NCBI RefSeq assembly: GCF_003944715.1
Contig: NZ_RWIT01000004.1
Location: 248,001-312,000, forward strand
Direction: 5' to 3'
Source of the DNA: Hymenobacter rigui
GTDB taxonomy: Bacteria; Bacteroidota; Bacteroidia; Cytophagales; Hymenobacteraceae
DNA length: 64,000 bases
A program made the position numbers and the translations under genes. The notes beneath the pieces are model-generated. The model was not told the origin of the DNA. It did not search any database and worked only from the letters and a program-made list of their open reading frames with translations. Shown piece after piece: positions 1 to 8,058 of the stretch (positions are counted from its first letter, which is position 1; each line of letters begins with the position of its first letter).

Positions 1-1
1 G

Positions 2-355
<354 letters not shown>

Positions 356-359
356 GTTT

Positions 360-455
360 TTAGTTGTCAGTTGCTGGTTATCAGTTGTCAGGAAAGGTCC
401 GGATAACTGACAACCAGCAACGACCAACAAACAACTGATAACCGGCAACTCCAGT
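360..455. repeat. Intergenic TTGCTGGTT/AACCAGCAA inverted repeat
   Basis: The gap between the SDR and the glucosidase is almost entirely made of short related words (GTTGTCAGTTGCTGG, CAACCAGCAACGACC, CAACTGATAACCGGCAACT). They form a long imperfect hairpin: the left half reads GTTGTCAGTTGCTGGTTATC and the right half holds its complement. Related sequence occurs at 3104-3195, 34448-34552 and 42958-43013. No coding potential is seen. Confidence 0.6.
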
Positions 456-457
456 AC

Positions 458-3103
458 ATGAACGAAGAACAACAACGGCAGCAGGAGGCGCGGGACGGCA
501 AGGCGGCCTGGCACCGGTTTGGTCCCTATGTGTCGGACAGGCAGTGGGGCACCGTGCGTGAGGATTACTCCCCCGATTCTCAGCCCTGGACCTACACTAC
601 CCACGATATGGCCCGCAGCTATGCCTACCGCTGGGGGGAGGAGGCTATTGGTGGCGTGTGCGACGAACACCAGTTTCTGTGCCTGGCCCCGGCGTTCTGG
701 AACGGGCAGGACCCCATCCTGAAAGAGCGGCTGTTCGGCCTCAGCGGGCCTGAGGGCAACCACGGGGAGGATGTGAAGGAGTTGTACTATTACCTCGATA
801 GCACACCCACCCATAGCTATATGCGGATGCTCTACAAGTATCCGCAGCATGCCTTTCCGTACGACTGGCTGGTGCAGGAAAATGCCCGCCGCAGCCGGCA
901 GAAGTCCGAATTTGAGTTACTGGATACCTGTGTATTCCGGGAAAACCGGTACTTCGATATCTTTCTGGAGTATGCTAAGGCCGGCCCCGAGGACCTGCTG
1001 CTGCAGATAACGGTGCATAACCGGGGGCCTCAGGAAGCGCCGCTGCATGTGTTGCCCCAGGTGTGGTTTCGTAACACCTGGGCCTGGGGATACACGACTC
1101 AGGTGCCGCAGCTACGGGTGCAGTCTGACGGCGCTATTTGCGTTGACCATACCAGTCTGCCAGCCCTGCACCTGTACTACGACCAGCCGGACGGGCAAGC
1201 GGCAGAGGCGCTGTTCTGCAACAACGAAACCAACGCGCAGCGGCTTTACGATTCCCCTGGCACCACCCCATACTGCAAAGACAGCATCAACGACTACGTG
1301 GTGCAGGGCCAGCGCGCCGGCATAAACCCCGAACGGCAGGGCTCTAAAGCCGCCGTGCATTATCAGCTGAACGTGCCGGCCGGGGAAAGCCGCACGGTGC
1401 GCGTGCGGCTGGCGGCTCCCGGGCTGGCGGATCCCTTTGCGGATTTTGCTGCCATTCTCAACCAGCGCAAAGCCGAGGCCGATACGTACTATCAGGAGCT
1501 GCAAACCGGCATCGACAGCCCCGATGCCCGCACTGTGCAACGGCAGGCGCTGGCCGGCATGCTCTGGAATAAGCAATTCTACTACTACGATGTGGCCGAG
1601 TGGCTGCGCGGCGACCCGGCTTTGCCAAAGCCGCCGGATAGCCGCTGGCACAACCGCAACCACACTTGGCAGCACCTCAATAACGCCGACATCATTTCCA
1701 TGCCCGATAAGTGGGAGTACCCGTGGTATGCGGCCTGGGACCTGGCGTTCCACTGCATCCCGCTGGCCATGGTAGACGTCGACTTTGCCAAAAACCAGCT
1801 CCACCTGCTTTGCCGCGACTGGTACATGCACCCCAACGGGCAGCTGCCGGCCTACGAGTGGAAGCTGGAAGACGTGAACCCCCCGGTGCACGCCTGGGCC
1901 ACGTGGCGGGTATATAAAATCTGCCAGAAACAGAGCGGGAAAGGCGACACGGTGTTTCTGGAAAGCATCTTCCACCGCCTGCTGCTGAACTTTACGTGGT
2001 GGGTGAACCGCAAGGACCGCAACAACCGCAACGTGTTTGAGGGTGGCTTTCTGGGGCTGGATAACATCGGTGTGTTTGATAGAAGCGCCCCGCTACCCAC
2101 GGGCGGCTACATTGAGCAGGCCGACGGTACCGCCTGGATGGCCATGTTTGCCCTGAACATGATGCGCATCGCCCTGGAACTGGCCCGCACCAACCCCGTA
2201 TATCAGGATCTGGCCAGCAAGTTCTTCGAGCACTTCCTCTACATAGCCCACGCCATGACCAACATGGCCGATCAGCAGATTGATATGTGGGATGATGAGG
2301 ACGGCTTTTATTATGATGTGCTGAATACGCCCGAAAACGGCCGCTTTCCGTTGCGTATTCGCTCGATGGTGGGGCTGATTCCCTTGTTTGCGGTAGAGGT
2401 GTTGGATACCAATACCCTGCAGGATGTGCCCCGCTTTGTGCACCGCCTGAACTGGTTTCTGGACCACCGGCCCGAGCTGGCCGCCCTGGTGAGCCGCTGG
2501 CAGGAGCCCGGCAAGGGCCAGACCCACTTGCTGAGCCTGCTGCGCGGCCACCGCATGAAACTGCTGTTGCGCCGGATGCTGGATGAGGCCGAATTCCTTT
2601 CCGAGTACGGGGTGCGGGCGTTGTCGCGCTACCACCTGGAGCACCCGTTCGTATTTCAGCGGGAAGAGGGCGTGAATGCAGTGGTGGACTACGAACCCGG
2701 CGAGTCCACTACTTCGCTGTTCGGCGGCAACAGCAACTGGCGTGGCCCCATCTGGATGCCCATGAATTTCCTGCTGATTGAGTCGCTGCAGCGGTTTTAC
2801 CACTACTATGGCCCCGAGTTCAAGGTAGAATACCCCACCGGCTCGGGCAGCTACTGCACGCTGCTGGAAATTTCGCAGGCTCTCACGGAGCGACTTACCA
2901 GCCTGTTTCTGCGCAATGAAGCCGGGCAGCGGCCCTGTTTTGGCCCCGATAAGCAGCTGCAGAATGACCCCAACTTCAAGGATTACCTGCTCTTCCACGA
3001 GTACTTCCACGGCGACTCCGGTGCCGGGCTGGGTGCCAGCCACCAAACCGGCTGGACGGGCCTCATTGCCAAGCTTCTGCAGCCCCGCCACCCCGATGAA
3101 TGA
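458..3103 (+). CDS. MGH1-like glycoside hydrolase (GH63-type glucosidase)
   Basis: An 881-residue protein with no signal peptide, so probably cytosolic. It matches bacterial 'glucosidase' proteins of the mannosylglycerate hydrolase MGH1-like / GH63 type, with an N-terminal beta-rich part (about residues 1-330) and a C-terminal (alpha/alpha)6 barrel. Supporting motifs are [20 protein letters not shown] followed by [41 protein letters not shown] and [18 protein letters not shown]. The WDLAF aspartate and the acidic residues around YEW are likely active-site positions by family analogy. The expected reaction is hydrolysis of an alpha-glucosidic or mannosyl-glycerate-type bond; the real substrate cannot be read from sequence. 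It follows the glucose dehydrogenase-like gene on the same strand, so released glucose could be oxidised locally. The ATG at 458 fits the family N-terminus. Confidence 0.85.
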   Translation: MNEEQQRQQEARDGKAAWHRFGPYVSDRQWGTVREDYSPDSQPWTYTTHDMARSYAYRWGEEAIGGVCDEHQFLCLAPAFWNGQDPILKERLFGLSGPEGNHGEDVKELYYYLDSTPTHSYMRMLYKYPQHAFPYDWLVQENARRSRQKSEFELLDTCVFRENRYFDIFLEYAKAGPEDLLLQITVHNRGPQEAPLHVLPQVWFRNTWAWGYTTQVPQLRVQSDGAICVDHTSLPALHLYYDQPDGQAAEALFCNNETNAQRLYDSPGTTPYCKDSINDYVVQGQRAGINPERQGSKAAVHYQLNVPAGESRTVRVRLAAPGLADPFADFAAILNQRKAEADTYYQELQTGIDSPDARTVQRQALAGMLWNKQFYYYDVAEWLRGDPALPKPPDSRWHNRNHTWQHLNNADIISMPDKWEYPWYAAWDLAFHCIPLAMVDVDFAKNQLHLLCRDWYMHPNGQLPAYEWKLEDVNPPVHAWATWRVYKICQKQSGKGDTVFLESIFHRLLLNFTWWVNRKDRNNRNVFEGGFLGLDNIGVFDRSAPLPTGGYIEQADGTAWMAMFALNMMRIALELARTNPVYQDLASKFFEHFLYIAHAMTNMADQQIDMWDDEDGFYYDVLNTPENGRFPLRIRSMVGLIPLFAVEVLDTNTLQDVPRFVHRLNWFLDHRPELAALVSRWQEPGKGQTHLLSLLRGHRMKLLLRRMLDEAEFLSEYGVRALSRYHLEHPFVFQREEGVNAVVDYEPGESTTSLFGGNSNWRGPIWMPMNFLLIESLQRFYHYYGPEFKVEYPTGSGSYCTLLEISQALTERLTSLFLRNEAGQRPCFGPDKQLQNDPNFKDYLLFHEYFHGDSGAGLGASHQTGWTGLIAKLLQPRHPDE

Positions 3104-3195
3104 GTTGCTGGTTGCTGGTTTCTAGTCGCTAGTTGTCCAACAACCAGAAGTCAGCAACAGGTAACTAGCAACCAGTAACCAGCAACCAGAAACTC
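3104..3195. repeat. Intergenic TTGCTGGTT/AACCAGCAA inverted repeat
   Basis: A second copy of the family seen at 360-455, starting in the glucosidase stop codon region. Left words GTTGCTGGTTGCTGGTTTC and CTAGTTGTC face right words AACCAGAAGTCAGCAACAGG and AACTAGCAACCAGTAACCAG. It fills the whole 96-base gap before the next gene and can fold on itself. Confidence 0.6.
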
Positions 3196-3199
3196 CCCG

Positions 3200-3817
3200 A
3201 TGAATTGGCTTGATTTCACGACCACAATTTCCGACGGTATGGCCTACTGGCCCGACAACGCGCCGGTGCACATCAAAAAGACGCTGAGCATTTCCCGCGG
3301 CGACGCCGCTAACGTGACTGAAATGAGCCTGAGCGTGCACACCGCCACCCACGTAGATGCGCCCCTGCACTTCTTGGAAAATGGGGAGGATGTAACGCAG
3401 CTCGACCTGACGACTCTGATGGGCCCGGCGCTGCTGGTGGAAATCCGGGATGCGCAGTTTGTGACCAAAGCTGAAATCGAGCACCTGCAGTTGCCGCGCG
3501 GCAGCCGGGTATTGTTCAAAACCCGCAACTCCCGGCAGGAGTGGGCTACCCAACCCTTCAACCCCGATTTCGTGCGGGTGCGGGCCGATGCCGCCGAATG
3601 GCTCCGCGACCAGGGCGTGGTGTGCGTGGGCGTCGATTACCTCTCCGTGGGCCCCGCTGATACTCACCATATTCTGCTGGAAGCCGGCATCAGCGTAATC
3701 GAAGGCCTGGCCCTGCAACACGCCGACCCCGGCGAGTACGAGCTGATTTGCCTACCCCTCAAAATTGCCGGTGCCGACGGTGCGCCCGCCCGAGTCATTG
3801 CCCGCAAAATTGAGTAG
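3200..3817 (+). CDS. Cyclase family protein (kynurenine formamidase-like hydrolase)
   Basis: A 205-residue protein with the metal-binding signature of the cyclase/KynB superfamily, HTATHVDAPLHF (family pattern HxGTHxDxPxHF), at about residues 49-60. The N-terminal SDGMAYWPDNAPV segment and the later GVDYLSVGPADTHHILLEAG segment are also typical. Members are Mn/Zn-dependent amidohydrolases acting on N-formylkynurenine, isatin or related compounds. No kynurenine pathway gene lies nearby, so substrate is unassigned. The ATG at 3200 directly follows the repeat; translation gives the expected family start NWLDFTTTISDGM. Cytosolic by lack of a signal peptide. Confidence 0.85.
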   Translation: MNWLDFTTTISDGMAYWPDNAPVHIKKTLSISRGDAANVTEMSLSVHTATHVDAPLHFLENGEDVTQLDLTTLMGPALLVEIRDAQFVTKAEIEHLQLPRGSRVLFKTRNSRQEWATQPFNPDFVRVRADAAEWLRDQGVVCVGVDYLSVGPADTHHILLEAGISVIEGLALQHADPGEYELICLPLKIAGADGAPARVIARKIE

Positions 3818-3929
3818 CCGAACATCATGCTGCCCCTCCAGCCCGGCATGACGCGCTGACGTTGCTTCGATAACCCAAGGTTTAACCCCTGGGCTACGAA
3901 GTGGCCGACGTTGCAAGGCTACCCAATCA

Positions 3930-3966
3930 TCAGCACGCGGGATTTCTCGGCTGCACTCGGAATGAC
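3930..3966. repeat. Solitary decayed arm of the CATTCCGAG repeat
   Basis: This 37-base segment matches 32 of 37 positions, without gaps, to the right arm of the inverted repeat at 62288-62324 (shared words CAGCACGCG and CTCGGAATGAC). The facing left arm is badly eroded here. The rest of the 204-base gap between the cyclase and gnd genes shows no open frame. Confidence 0.6.
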
Positions 3967-4021
3967 GTGCGGCTAACTCATCCACTCATATCCTTTCATC
4001 CTCCTCAACCGCAACAACATC

Positions 4022-5017
4022 ATGAGCAAAACGCAGATAGGCGTCATTGGCCTGGGTAAAATGGGTGCCGGCCTGGCCCGGCAGGCGGCCGAAAAAGGCT
4101 ACCCCGTAGTTGGCATGGACCTGCACCCGCGTCCCGATCTGGAATCCGAAAACCTGCACGTGGTAAGCAGCATTGAGGAGCTGGTGCAGCGGCTACACCG
4201 CCCGCGCAAAGTGTTCCTGTACATTCCGGCCGGTGCCGCTGTGGATGGCCTCATTGAGCAGCTACAGCCCCATCTGGAAGAAGGCGACATTATCGTGGAC
4301 GGCGGCAACTCATACTGGGGCGACTCCATCCGGCGGGCCGCCCGGCTCAAGGAGAAGGGGATGTACTTCATTGACTGCGGTACCAGCGGCGGCCCCGGCG
4401 GAGCACGTACCGGTGCCTGCTACATGGTGGGCGGCGACGAAGCGGCCGTAAACCAGCTCAAAGATTTCTTCGTGGAAACAGCCGTGCCCGACGGCTTCCT
4501 GCACACTGGTCCGGCCGGTACGGGGCACTACGTGAAGCTGGTGCACAACGGCATCGAGTTTGGGATGCTGCAGGCCATCGGGGAGGGAATGGGCATGCTC
4601 ACCCACTTCCGCGAAAAGCTGGATATCAGCGCTATTCTGGGCCTGTGGAACAACGGCTCGGTGGTGCGCAGCTGGTTGGTGGAGCTGATGAAGAAAATGT
4701 ACGACGAGGAAGCCGGCTTCAATGTGCCCAGCTACATCGAGGACACCGGCGAAGTAAACTGGCTGGTGGCCGATGCCCTGCACATGGAGGTACCCATTCC
4801 GGTTATCACCCAGTCGGTGATGCAGCTCTTCACCTCTCGCGACAAAGACCCCACCTGGGCCAAGGCCATTGCCATGATGCGCCACGGCTTCGGCGGCCAC
4901 CCTTACGGCGAGGACAAAGGTATTCAGCACGAGCGGCAGTACGGCCGCGTGGGCGAGTACGAAATGCCCGAAGAAACCGGCGAGCGAGCCAACCGGGAAC
5001 CCGGCAGCCCGCAGTAA
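4022..5017 (+). CDS. gnd: 6-phosphogluconate dehydrogenase, decarboxylating (short type)
   Basis: A 331-residue protein of the short (about 300-residue) GndA/YqeC-like class rather than the 470-residue form. It has an N-terminal Rossmann motif GLGKMG (residues 10-15), the substrate-binding segment GTSGGPGGARTGACYMVGG and the catalytic-lysine helix GHYVKLVHNGIEFGML. The reaction is oxidative decarboxylation of 6-phosphogluconate to ribulose 5-phosphate. Short forms often use NAD+; after the Rossmann strand the sequence reads VVGMDLHPRP, where the Asp favours NAD+ over NADP+ (inference). With the glucose dehydrogenase-like and glucosidase genes upstream, this gives most of a glucose-to-pentose-phosphate route; a gluconate kinase is not seen. 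The C-terminal tail (about residues 305-331) is charged and probably disordered. Confidence 0.93.
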   Translation: MSKTQIGVIGLGKMGAGLARQAAEKGYPVVGMDLHPRPDLESENLHVVSSIEELVQRLHRPRKVFLYIPAGAAVDGLIEQLQPHLEEGDIIVDGGNSYWGDSIRRAARLKEKGMYFIDCGTSGGPGGARTGACYMVGGDEAAVNQLKDFFVETAVPDGFLHTGPAGTGHYVKLVHNGIEFGMLQAIGEGMGMLTHFREKLDISAILGLWNNGSVVRSWLVELMKKMYDEEAGFNVPSYIEDTGEVNWLVADALHMEVPIPVITQSVMQLFTSRDKDPTWAKAIAMMRHGFGGHPYGEDKGIQHERQYGRVGEYEMPEETGERANREPGSPQ

Positions 5018-5026
5018 TCTGCTAGC

Positions 5027-5059
5027 GAGGTGGCGCGCAGCCTGGCTGTGCGCTACCTC
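5027..5059. terminator. Hairpin after gnd
   Basis: GAGGTGGCGC pairs with GCGCTACCTC (one G-T wobble) and an inner CAGC pairs with GCTG around a 3-base loop, 9 bases after the gnd stop. There is no U-tract, so it may be an mRNA-stabilising or weak termination hairpin. Confidence 0.45.
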
Positions 5060-5174
5060 CAGGCCGACGGTGCTGCGCCCGGAGTTTGCGGAAAAAGCCG
5101 TATACTACCCCTATCCAAACCCGATTCTGCCTTCTTTCCCGGAGCCTTTTTCAGGGCTCCGCTGTTCTCCTTAC

Positions 5175-5891
5175 GTGACTGAGCTAACCACTACCCCCGC
5201 CCGCCCCGACCTACTCCGGATACCGTACGACGATTACCGCGCCCTGCCGGCCATTGCCAACTCCGACCTTTCCCGCCTCCGTGATGCCCTGAATGGCCGC
5301 CCGCCCCGTCCGCACAACAGCGTAGGCGGGGCCCTGGGCCTGGGCACGGCGTTTCACACGGCCCTGTTGGAGCCCGATCTGTACCAGCCCGGCGAGCCGG
5401 GCATCAACGATACGCTGGTGTGGTGGATGGTGGAAGGCGTGAAGCTGAACCCCGAGGTGAATGCGCTGCTGGAAGCCGGCACGCCCGAGCCCAGCTGCAT
5501 TTTCACGGAGCCCGTAACCGACACGCTTTGCAAGCTGCGCGCCGACCTTGTGGTGGATCAGCCCGGACAGCCGTATACCATCATCGACTTTAAAACCACC
5601 ATGGCCCGCGACCATAACCACTTTGTGGAGCAATGCTCGCAGTATGACTACGACCGGCAGGCCGCCTTTTACGCCGACGCCCTGCACGCCGACCGGTTTT
5701 TGCTGGTAGGAGTGCAGAAGGTAGAGCCCTTCAAGGTATTTGTGTATGAGGTGCCGCCGCAGTTGCTGCGCGAAGGCCGGGCCAAATACCTGCGGCTGCT
5801 GCGGCTGCTTAAGCCTGACGCGCCGGTGCCCCTATCCGTGGTGCAGGCGGTGCGCGACGTACGCGACGCTTTGACCGGCGAAACTGAATAA
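5175..5891 (+). CDS. PD-(D/E)XK nuclease-like protein (RecE/exodeoxyribonuclease VIII-like)
   Basis: About 238 residues from a GTG at 5175; an upstream in-frame GTG at 5070 would add 35 residues with no family-like content, so the shorter form is preferred. It has the hallmarks of the DUF3799/PDDEXK_9 group: an N-terminal ANSDLSRLRDA motif, LGTAFHTALLEPD, then the nuclease core with DLVVDQPGQPYTIIDFKTT (catalytic Asp and the DxK pair) and SQYDYDRQAAFYADAL, the Q-x-Y-DRQ motif. Related proteins in phages are 5'-3' exonucleases for recombination, and chromosomal stand-alone copies are usually of unknown role. No phage or recombinase partner is adjacent. It follows gnd by 157 bases. Confidence 0.75.
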   Translation: MTELTTTPARPDLLRIPYDDYRALPAIANSDLSRLRDALNGRPPRPHNSVGGALGLGTAFHTALLEPDLYQPGEPGINDTLVWWMVEGVKLNPEVNALLEAGTPEPSCIFTEPVTDTLCKLRADLVVDQPGQPYTIIDFKTTMARDHNHFVEQCSQYDYDRQAAFYADALHADRFLLVGVQKVEPFKVFVYEVPPQLLREGRAKYLRLLRLLKPDAPVPLSVVQAVRDVRDALTGETE

Positions 5892-5967
5892 ACCCTGAAT
5901 ACGGTATCATATTGCCGGAAAAATGGTTGTTATAATTAGAAACAGTGAAAATAATATTATGGCATTC

Positions 5968-6000
5968 TTTGGTATTTTAAATAAGGTTTTCTATACTTGC
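5968..6000 (+). promoter_or_regulatory. Bacteroidota-type promoter of the asnA leader
   Basis: TTTG at 5968-5971 (-33 box) and TATACTTGC at 5992-6000 (consensus TAnnTTTGC, one mismatch) are separated by 20 bases, inside the allowed range for the Bacteroidota primary sigma factor. The surroundings are strongly A+T-rich, unlike the rest of the window. The predicted start is near 6007, about 23 bases before the leader peptide ATG. Confidence 0.6.
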
Positions 6001-6029
6001 ATACATCAGACGAAAAACTGACCCCAATC

Positions 6030-6116
6030 ATGCGTCATTTCCGCAATAATCTCCAGAATAATAACTCGAATAATCTTATTCGGGACTGGAAGGCTATTGC
6101 TCCATTGGAGAACTGA
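6030..6116 (+). CDS. asnA leader peptide (28 residues, Asn-rich)
   Basis: A short open frame, ATG at 6030 and TGA at 6114-6116, encodes 28 residues of which 8 are Asn, 7 of them clustered at positions 6-15 (NN..NNN.NN). The gene downstream makes asparagine. Most of these codons are AAT, as expected of a ribosome sensor for charged tRNA-Asn. The frame ends 24 bases before the terminator stem, which is normal leader-peptide geometry. There is no good Shine-Dalgarno sequence, as is usual in Bacteroidota; the upstream region is A-rich. It is too short to be listed by ordinary gene finders. The peptide itself probably has no function after synthesis. Confidence 0.7.
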   Translation: MRHFRNNLQNNNSNNLIRDWKAIAPLEN

Positions 6117-6140
6117 AAAATCACTAACTGATTTTCTTTT

Positions 6141-6171
6141 AAAGCCTTCCGCAGCCCGGAAGGCTTTTTTT
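6141..6171 (+). terminator. Intrinsic terminator of the asnA attenuator
   Basis: AAAGCCTTCC (6141-6150) pairs perfectly with GGAAGGCTTT (6158-6167) across a 7-base loop, and seven T residues (6165-6171) follow the last C. It stands 165 bases before the asnA start and not after any gene, so its job is most likely conditional termination. Confidence 0.85.
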
Positions 6172-6336
6172 GTGCCCACGGTCCGGCCCGGCATGGTAAG
6201 TAGCCAGCCGCTAACCCCGCCAGTTGCGCACAAAGTGTTTTCGGATTTCTAAAAAAAAACTCCCGCAGGGGAGACGGAAATTCGTGTGCCTTTTCGAAAA
6301 TAAAAACCATTTCAAAAACCATAAATAATAATTGCC

Positions 6337-7344
6337 ATGACTGCGCAGGAATTATTAAAAACAGAAGAAGCCATCGGCTTTGTAAAGGAAATCTTCGCCA
6401 AAGAACTCAGCACGCAGCTGCAGTTGAGCAAGGTGTCGTCGCCGATAGCCGTGCTGGACGGGACCGGCATCAACGACGACCTGAACGGCATCGAACGTCC
6501 CGTGGGCTTCCCGATTAAGGCGCTGGATGAGCGCCGCGCCGTGGTGGTGCACTCCCTGGCCAAATGGAAGCGGGTGCGCCTGCAGGAGCTGGGCATTGAG
6601 GCCGGCCGAGGCCTGCTCACGGATATGCGCGCTTTGCGCCCCGATGAAGATTACTCGCCTATCCACTCCATTTACGTGGACCAGTGGGACTGGGAAAAGC
6701 ACATTATCCCTGAGCAGCGCACCCAGGAGTTTCTGAAAGCTACCGTGGAGCGTATCTACGAGGCTCTGAAAACCACCGAAGCCCGCGTAGCCGCTGAATA
6801 CCCCGAAATTACTCCCGTGCTGCCCGGCAAAATCACCTTCCTGCACGCCGAAGATCTGCTGAAACAGTACCCCACGCTCACGCCTAAGGAGCGGGAGCAC
6901 GAGGCCACAAAGCAGTACGGCGCGGTATTCCTGATGGGTATTGGGCATGAGCTGAGCCACGGGGAGCCCCACGACGGCCGCGCCCCCGACTACGACGACT
7001 GGAGCACCGAAACCGCAAGTGGCTACCGGGGCCTCAACGGCGACATTCTGCTCTGGCACCCGGTGCTGCAAACGGCCTTCGAGGTATCGTCGATGGGAAT
7101 TCGGGTGGATAAGCAGGCGCTGGTGCGGCAGCTGGCGCTACGCGGCTGCGAGGACCGGCAGGAACTCTCGTTTCACTCCCGTTTGCTGAAGGATGAGCTG
7201 CCGCAGAGCATCGGAGGCGGTATCGGGCAGAGCCGGGTATGCATGTTTATGCTGCGCAAAGGCCACATTGGGGAGGTGCAGGTGAGCATCTGGCCCGAGA
7301 CTGTGCGGGAAGAGCTGGCGGAGGCTGGTGTAGGGCTGCTGTAA
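6337..7344 (+). CDS. asnA: Aspartate--ammonia ligase (asparagine synthetase A)
   Basis: A 335-residue protein matching AsnA along its length (family about 330). It makes asparagine from aspartate, ammonia and ATP, forming an aspartyl-AMP intermediate on a class II aminoacyl-tRNA-synthetase-like fold. Recognisable blocks are SSPIAVLDGTGINDDLNGIE (about residues 38-57), RPVGFPIKALDERRAVVVHS, LTDMRALRPDED, HSIYVDQWDWEKHI and a C-terminal GGGIGQSRVCMFMLRKGHIG. Unlike E. coli asnA (AsnC-controlled) it has a leader-peptide attenuator upstream. The 165-base untranslated stretch between terminator and ATG is A+T-rich near the start and contains a small CTCCCGCAGGGGAG hairpin. It appears monocistronic, ending in a strong terminator. 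Confidence 0.96.
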   Translation: MTAQELLKTEEAIGFVKEIFAKELSTQLQLSKVSSPIAVLDGTGINDDLNGIERPVGFPIKALDERRAVVVHSLAKWKRVRLQELGIEAGRGLLTDMRALRPDEDYSPIHSIYVDQWDWEKHIIPEQRTQEFLKATVERIYEALKTTEARVAAEYPEITPVLPGKITFLHAEDLLKQYPTLTPKEREHEATKQYGAVFLMGIGHELSHGEPHDGRAPDYDDWSTETASGYRGLNGDILLWHPVLQTAFEVSSMGIRVDKQALVRQLALRGCEDRQELSFHSRLLKDELPQSIGGGIGQSRVCMFMLRKGHIGEVQVSIWPETVREELAEAGVGLL

Positions 7345-7376
7345 GGTAGCCGGGGAATGCTGCCCACGGCAGCAGG

Positions 7377-7418
7377 GCGGGGAAGCAGGTTTGGCGGCCG
7401 TAGCTTCCCCGCTTTTTT
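7377..7418 (+). terminator. Terminator of asnA
   Basis: GCGGGGAAGC (7377-7386) pairs perfectly with GCTTCCCCGC (7403-7412) and is followed by six T residues, 32 bases after the asnA stop codon. Confidence 0.9.
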
Positions 7419-7620
7419 GTGCCCTGGAGTTTCGGCGGAGGAATACCCGGGGTTGGTAGGATAAAGTGCGGATCCGGAAGAGTAAAGCCAGGGTGTTGGC
7501 CGGGTTGGCAGTGGTTCGGTACCAGGCTTGCAAGTGGGAATACAAGCGCTTAACTAAAACAGAAAGCCTCTGCTACGCAGCAAACGGCTATTTTCTTCCA
7601 CTTTCTTTCCCTGCATCATC

Positions 7621-7989
7621 ATGAAAACCTCCCTGCTTTCTCTTGCCGCTGCCTTTGGACTCTTGGCTTCTACCGCTGCGCTGGCAGCTCCTGCTCCTGA
7701 CCACCGCGACGATGACCGGTACCGCCGCGAATACAACAAGTATGACGACCGTAACAACCGGGACTTCAACTACGGCTTCAATAAGAAACACCGCGTAACG
7801 CCCGCCGAAAAGGCCCGCTGGGAAGCCCAGCACCGCAACGACGGGCGCGACGATGACCGGCGCTCCGACTACGACCGTCGCAACGACCGTAACGACCGGG
7901 ACTTCAACTACGGTTTTGATAAAAAGCACCGCGTAACGCCCGCCGAAAAAGCCCGTTGGGAAGCTCAGCACCGCTACGAGCATCGTTAA
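7621..7989 (+). CDS. Small secreted protein with two 26-residue repeats
   Basis: A 122-residue protein. Residues 1-22 are a clear signal peptide (KTSLLSLAAAFGLLASTAALA, cleavage near APAPD), so it is exported. The mature part is very rich in Asp, Arg and Asn and holds two near-identical units, residues 47-72 and 93-118, each carrying RDFNYGF, KKHRVTPAEKARWEAQHR; they differ only by Asn/Asp at one position. The DNA is duplicated as well, so this is a recent internal duplication. I do not recognise a named family, although the TPAEKARWEAQ helix recalls small secreted Hymenobacter proteins. Monocistronic, with a strong bidirectional terminator behind it. Function unknown. Confidence 0.8.
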   Translation: MKTSLLSLAAAFGLLASTAALAAPAPDHRDDDRYRREYNKYDDRNNRDFNYGFNKKHRVTPAEKARWEAQHRNDGRDDDRRSDYDRRNDRNDRDFNYGFDKKHRVTPAEKARWEAQHRYEHR

Positions 7990-8011
7990 GCGGATTACCG
8001 CAGTAACGCAC

Positions 8012-8049
8012 ACAGCCGGCCCACTCTCCCAGCAGAGTGGGCCGGCTGT
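8012..8049. terminator. Bidirectional terminator between convergent genes
   Basis: A perfect 16-bp stem, ACAGCCGGCCCACTCT (8012-8027) with its complement at 8034-8049, around a 6-base loop. It lies between the secreted protein (ends 7989) and the amine oxidase (ends 8059 on the other strand). TTGTTT follows on the plus side. Confidence 0.85.
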
Positions 8050-8058
8050 TGTTTATGC

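Larger units (their letters stand above)
6007..6171 (+). promoter_or_regulatory. Transcription attenuator controlling asnA
   Basis: Between the promoter and asnA lie an Asn-rich leader peptide (6030-6116) and an intrinsic terminator (6141-6171). A second copy of the terminator's 3' arm, GGAAGGCT, occurs inside the leader at 6088-6095. It can pair with AGCCTTCC at 6143-6150, the terminator's 5' arm, giving an 8-bp antiterminator. Further local hairpins are CGAATAA/TTATTCG (6067-6082), AAAATCA/TGATTTT (6117-6135) and a weaker one that would hide GGAAGGCT (6087-6104). A ribosome stalled on the Asn codons (6045-6074) would cover the first hairpin and leave GGAAGGCT free. This is the textbook logic of amino-acid attenuation; operation here is inferred. 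Confidence 0.7.

Noticed and set aside
5070..5174. Longer N-terminus for the PD-(D/E)XK protein
   Set aside because: The extra 35 residues (Pro/Tyr/Phe-rich) lack family-like content; the GTG at 5175 gives a normal start. Not fully excluded.
7741..7975. Repeated DNA considered as a CRISPR or tandem-repeat array
   Set aside because: Only two units, in frame within a signal-peptide protein; no short regular spacers.
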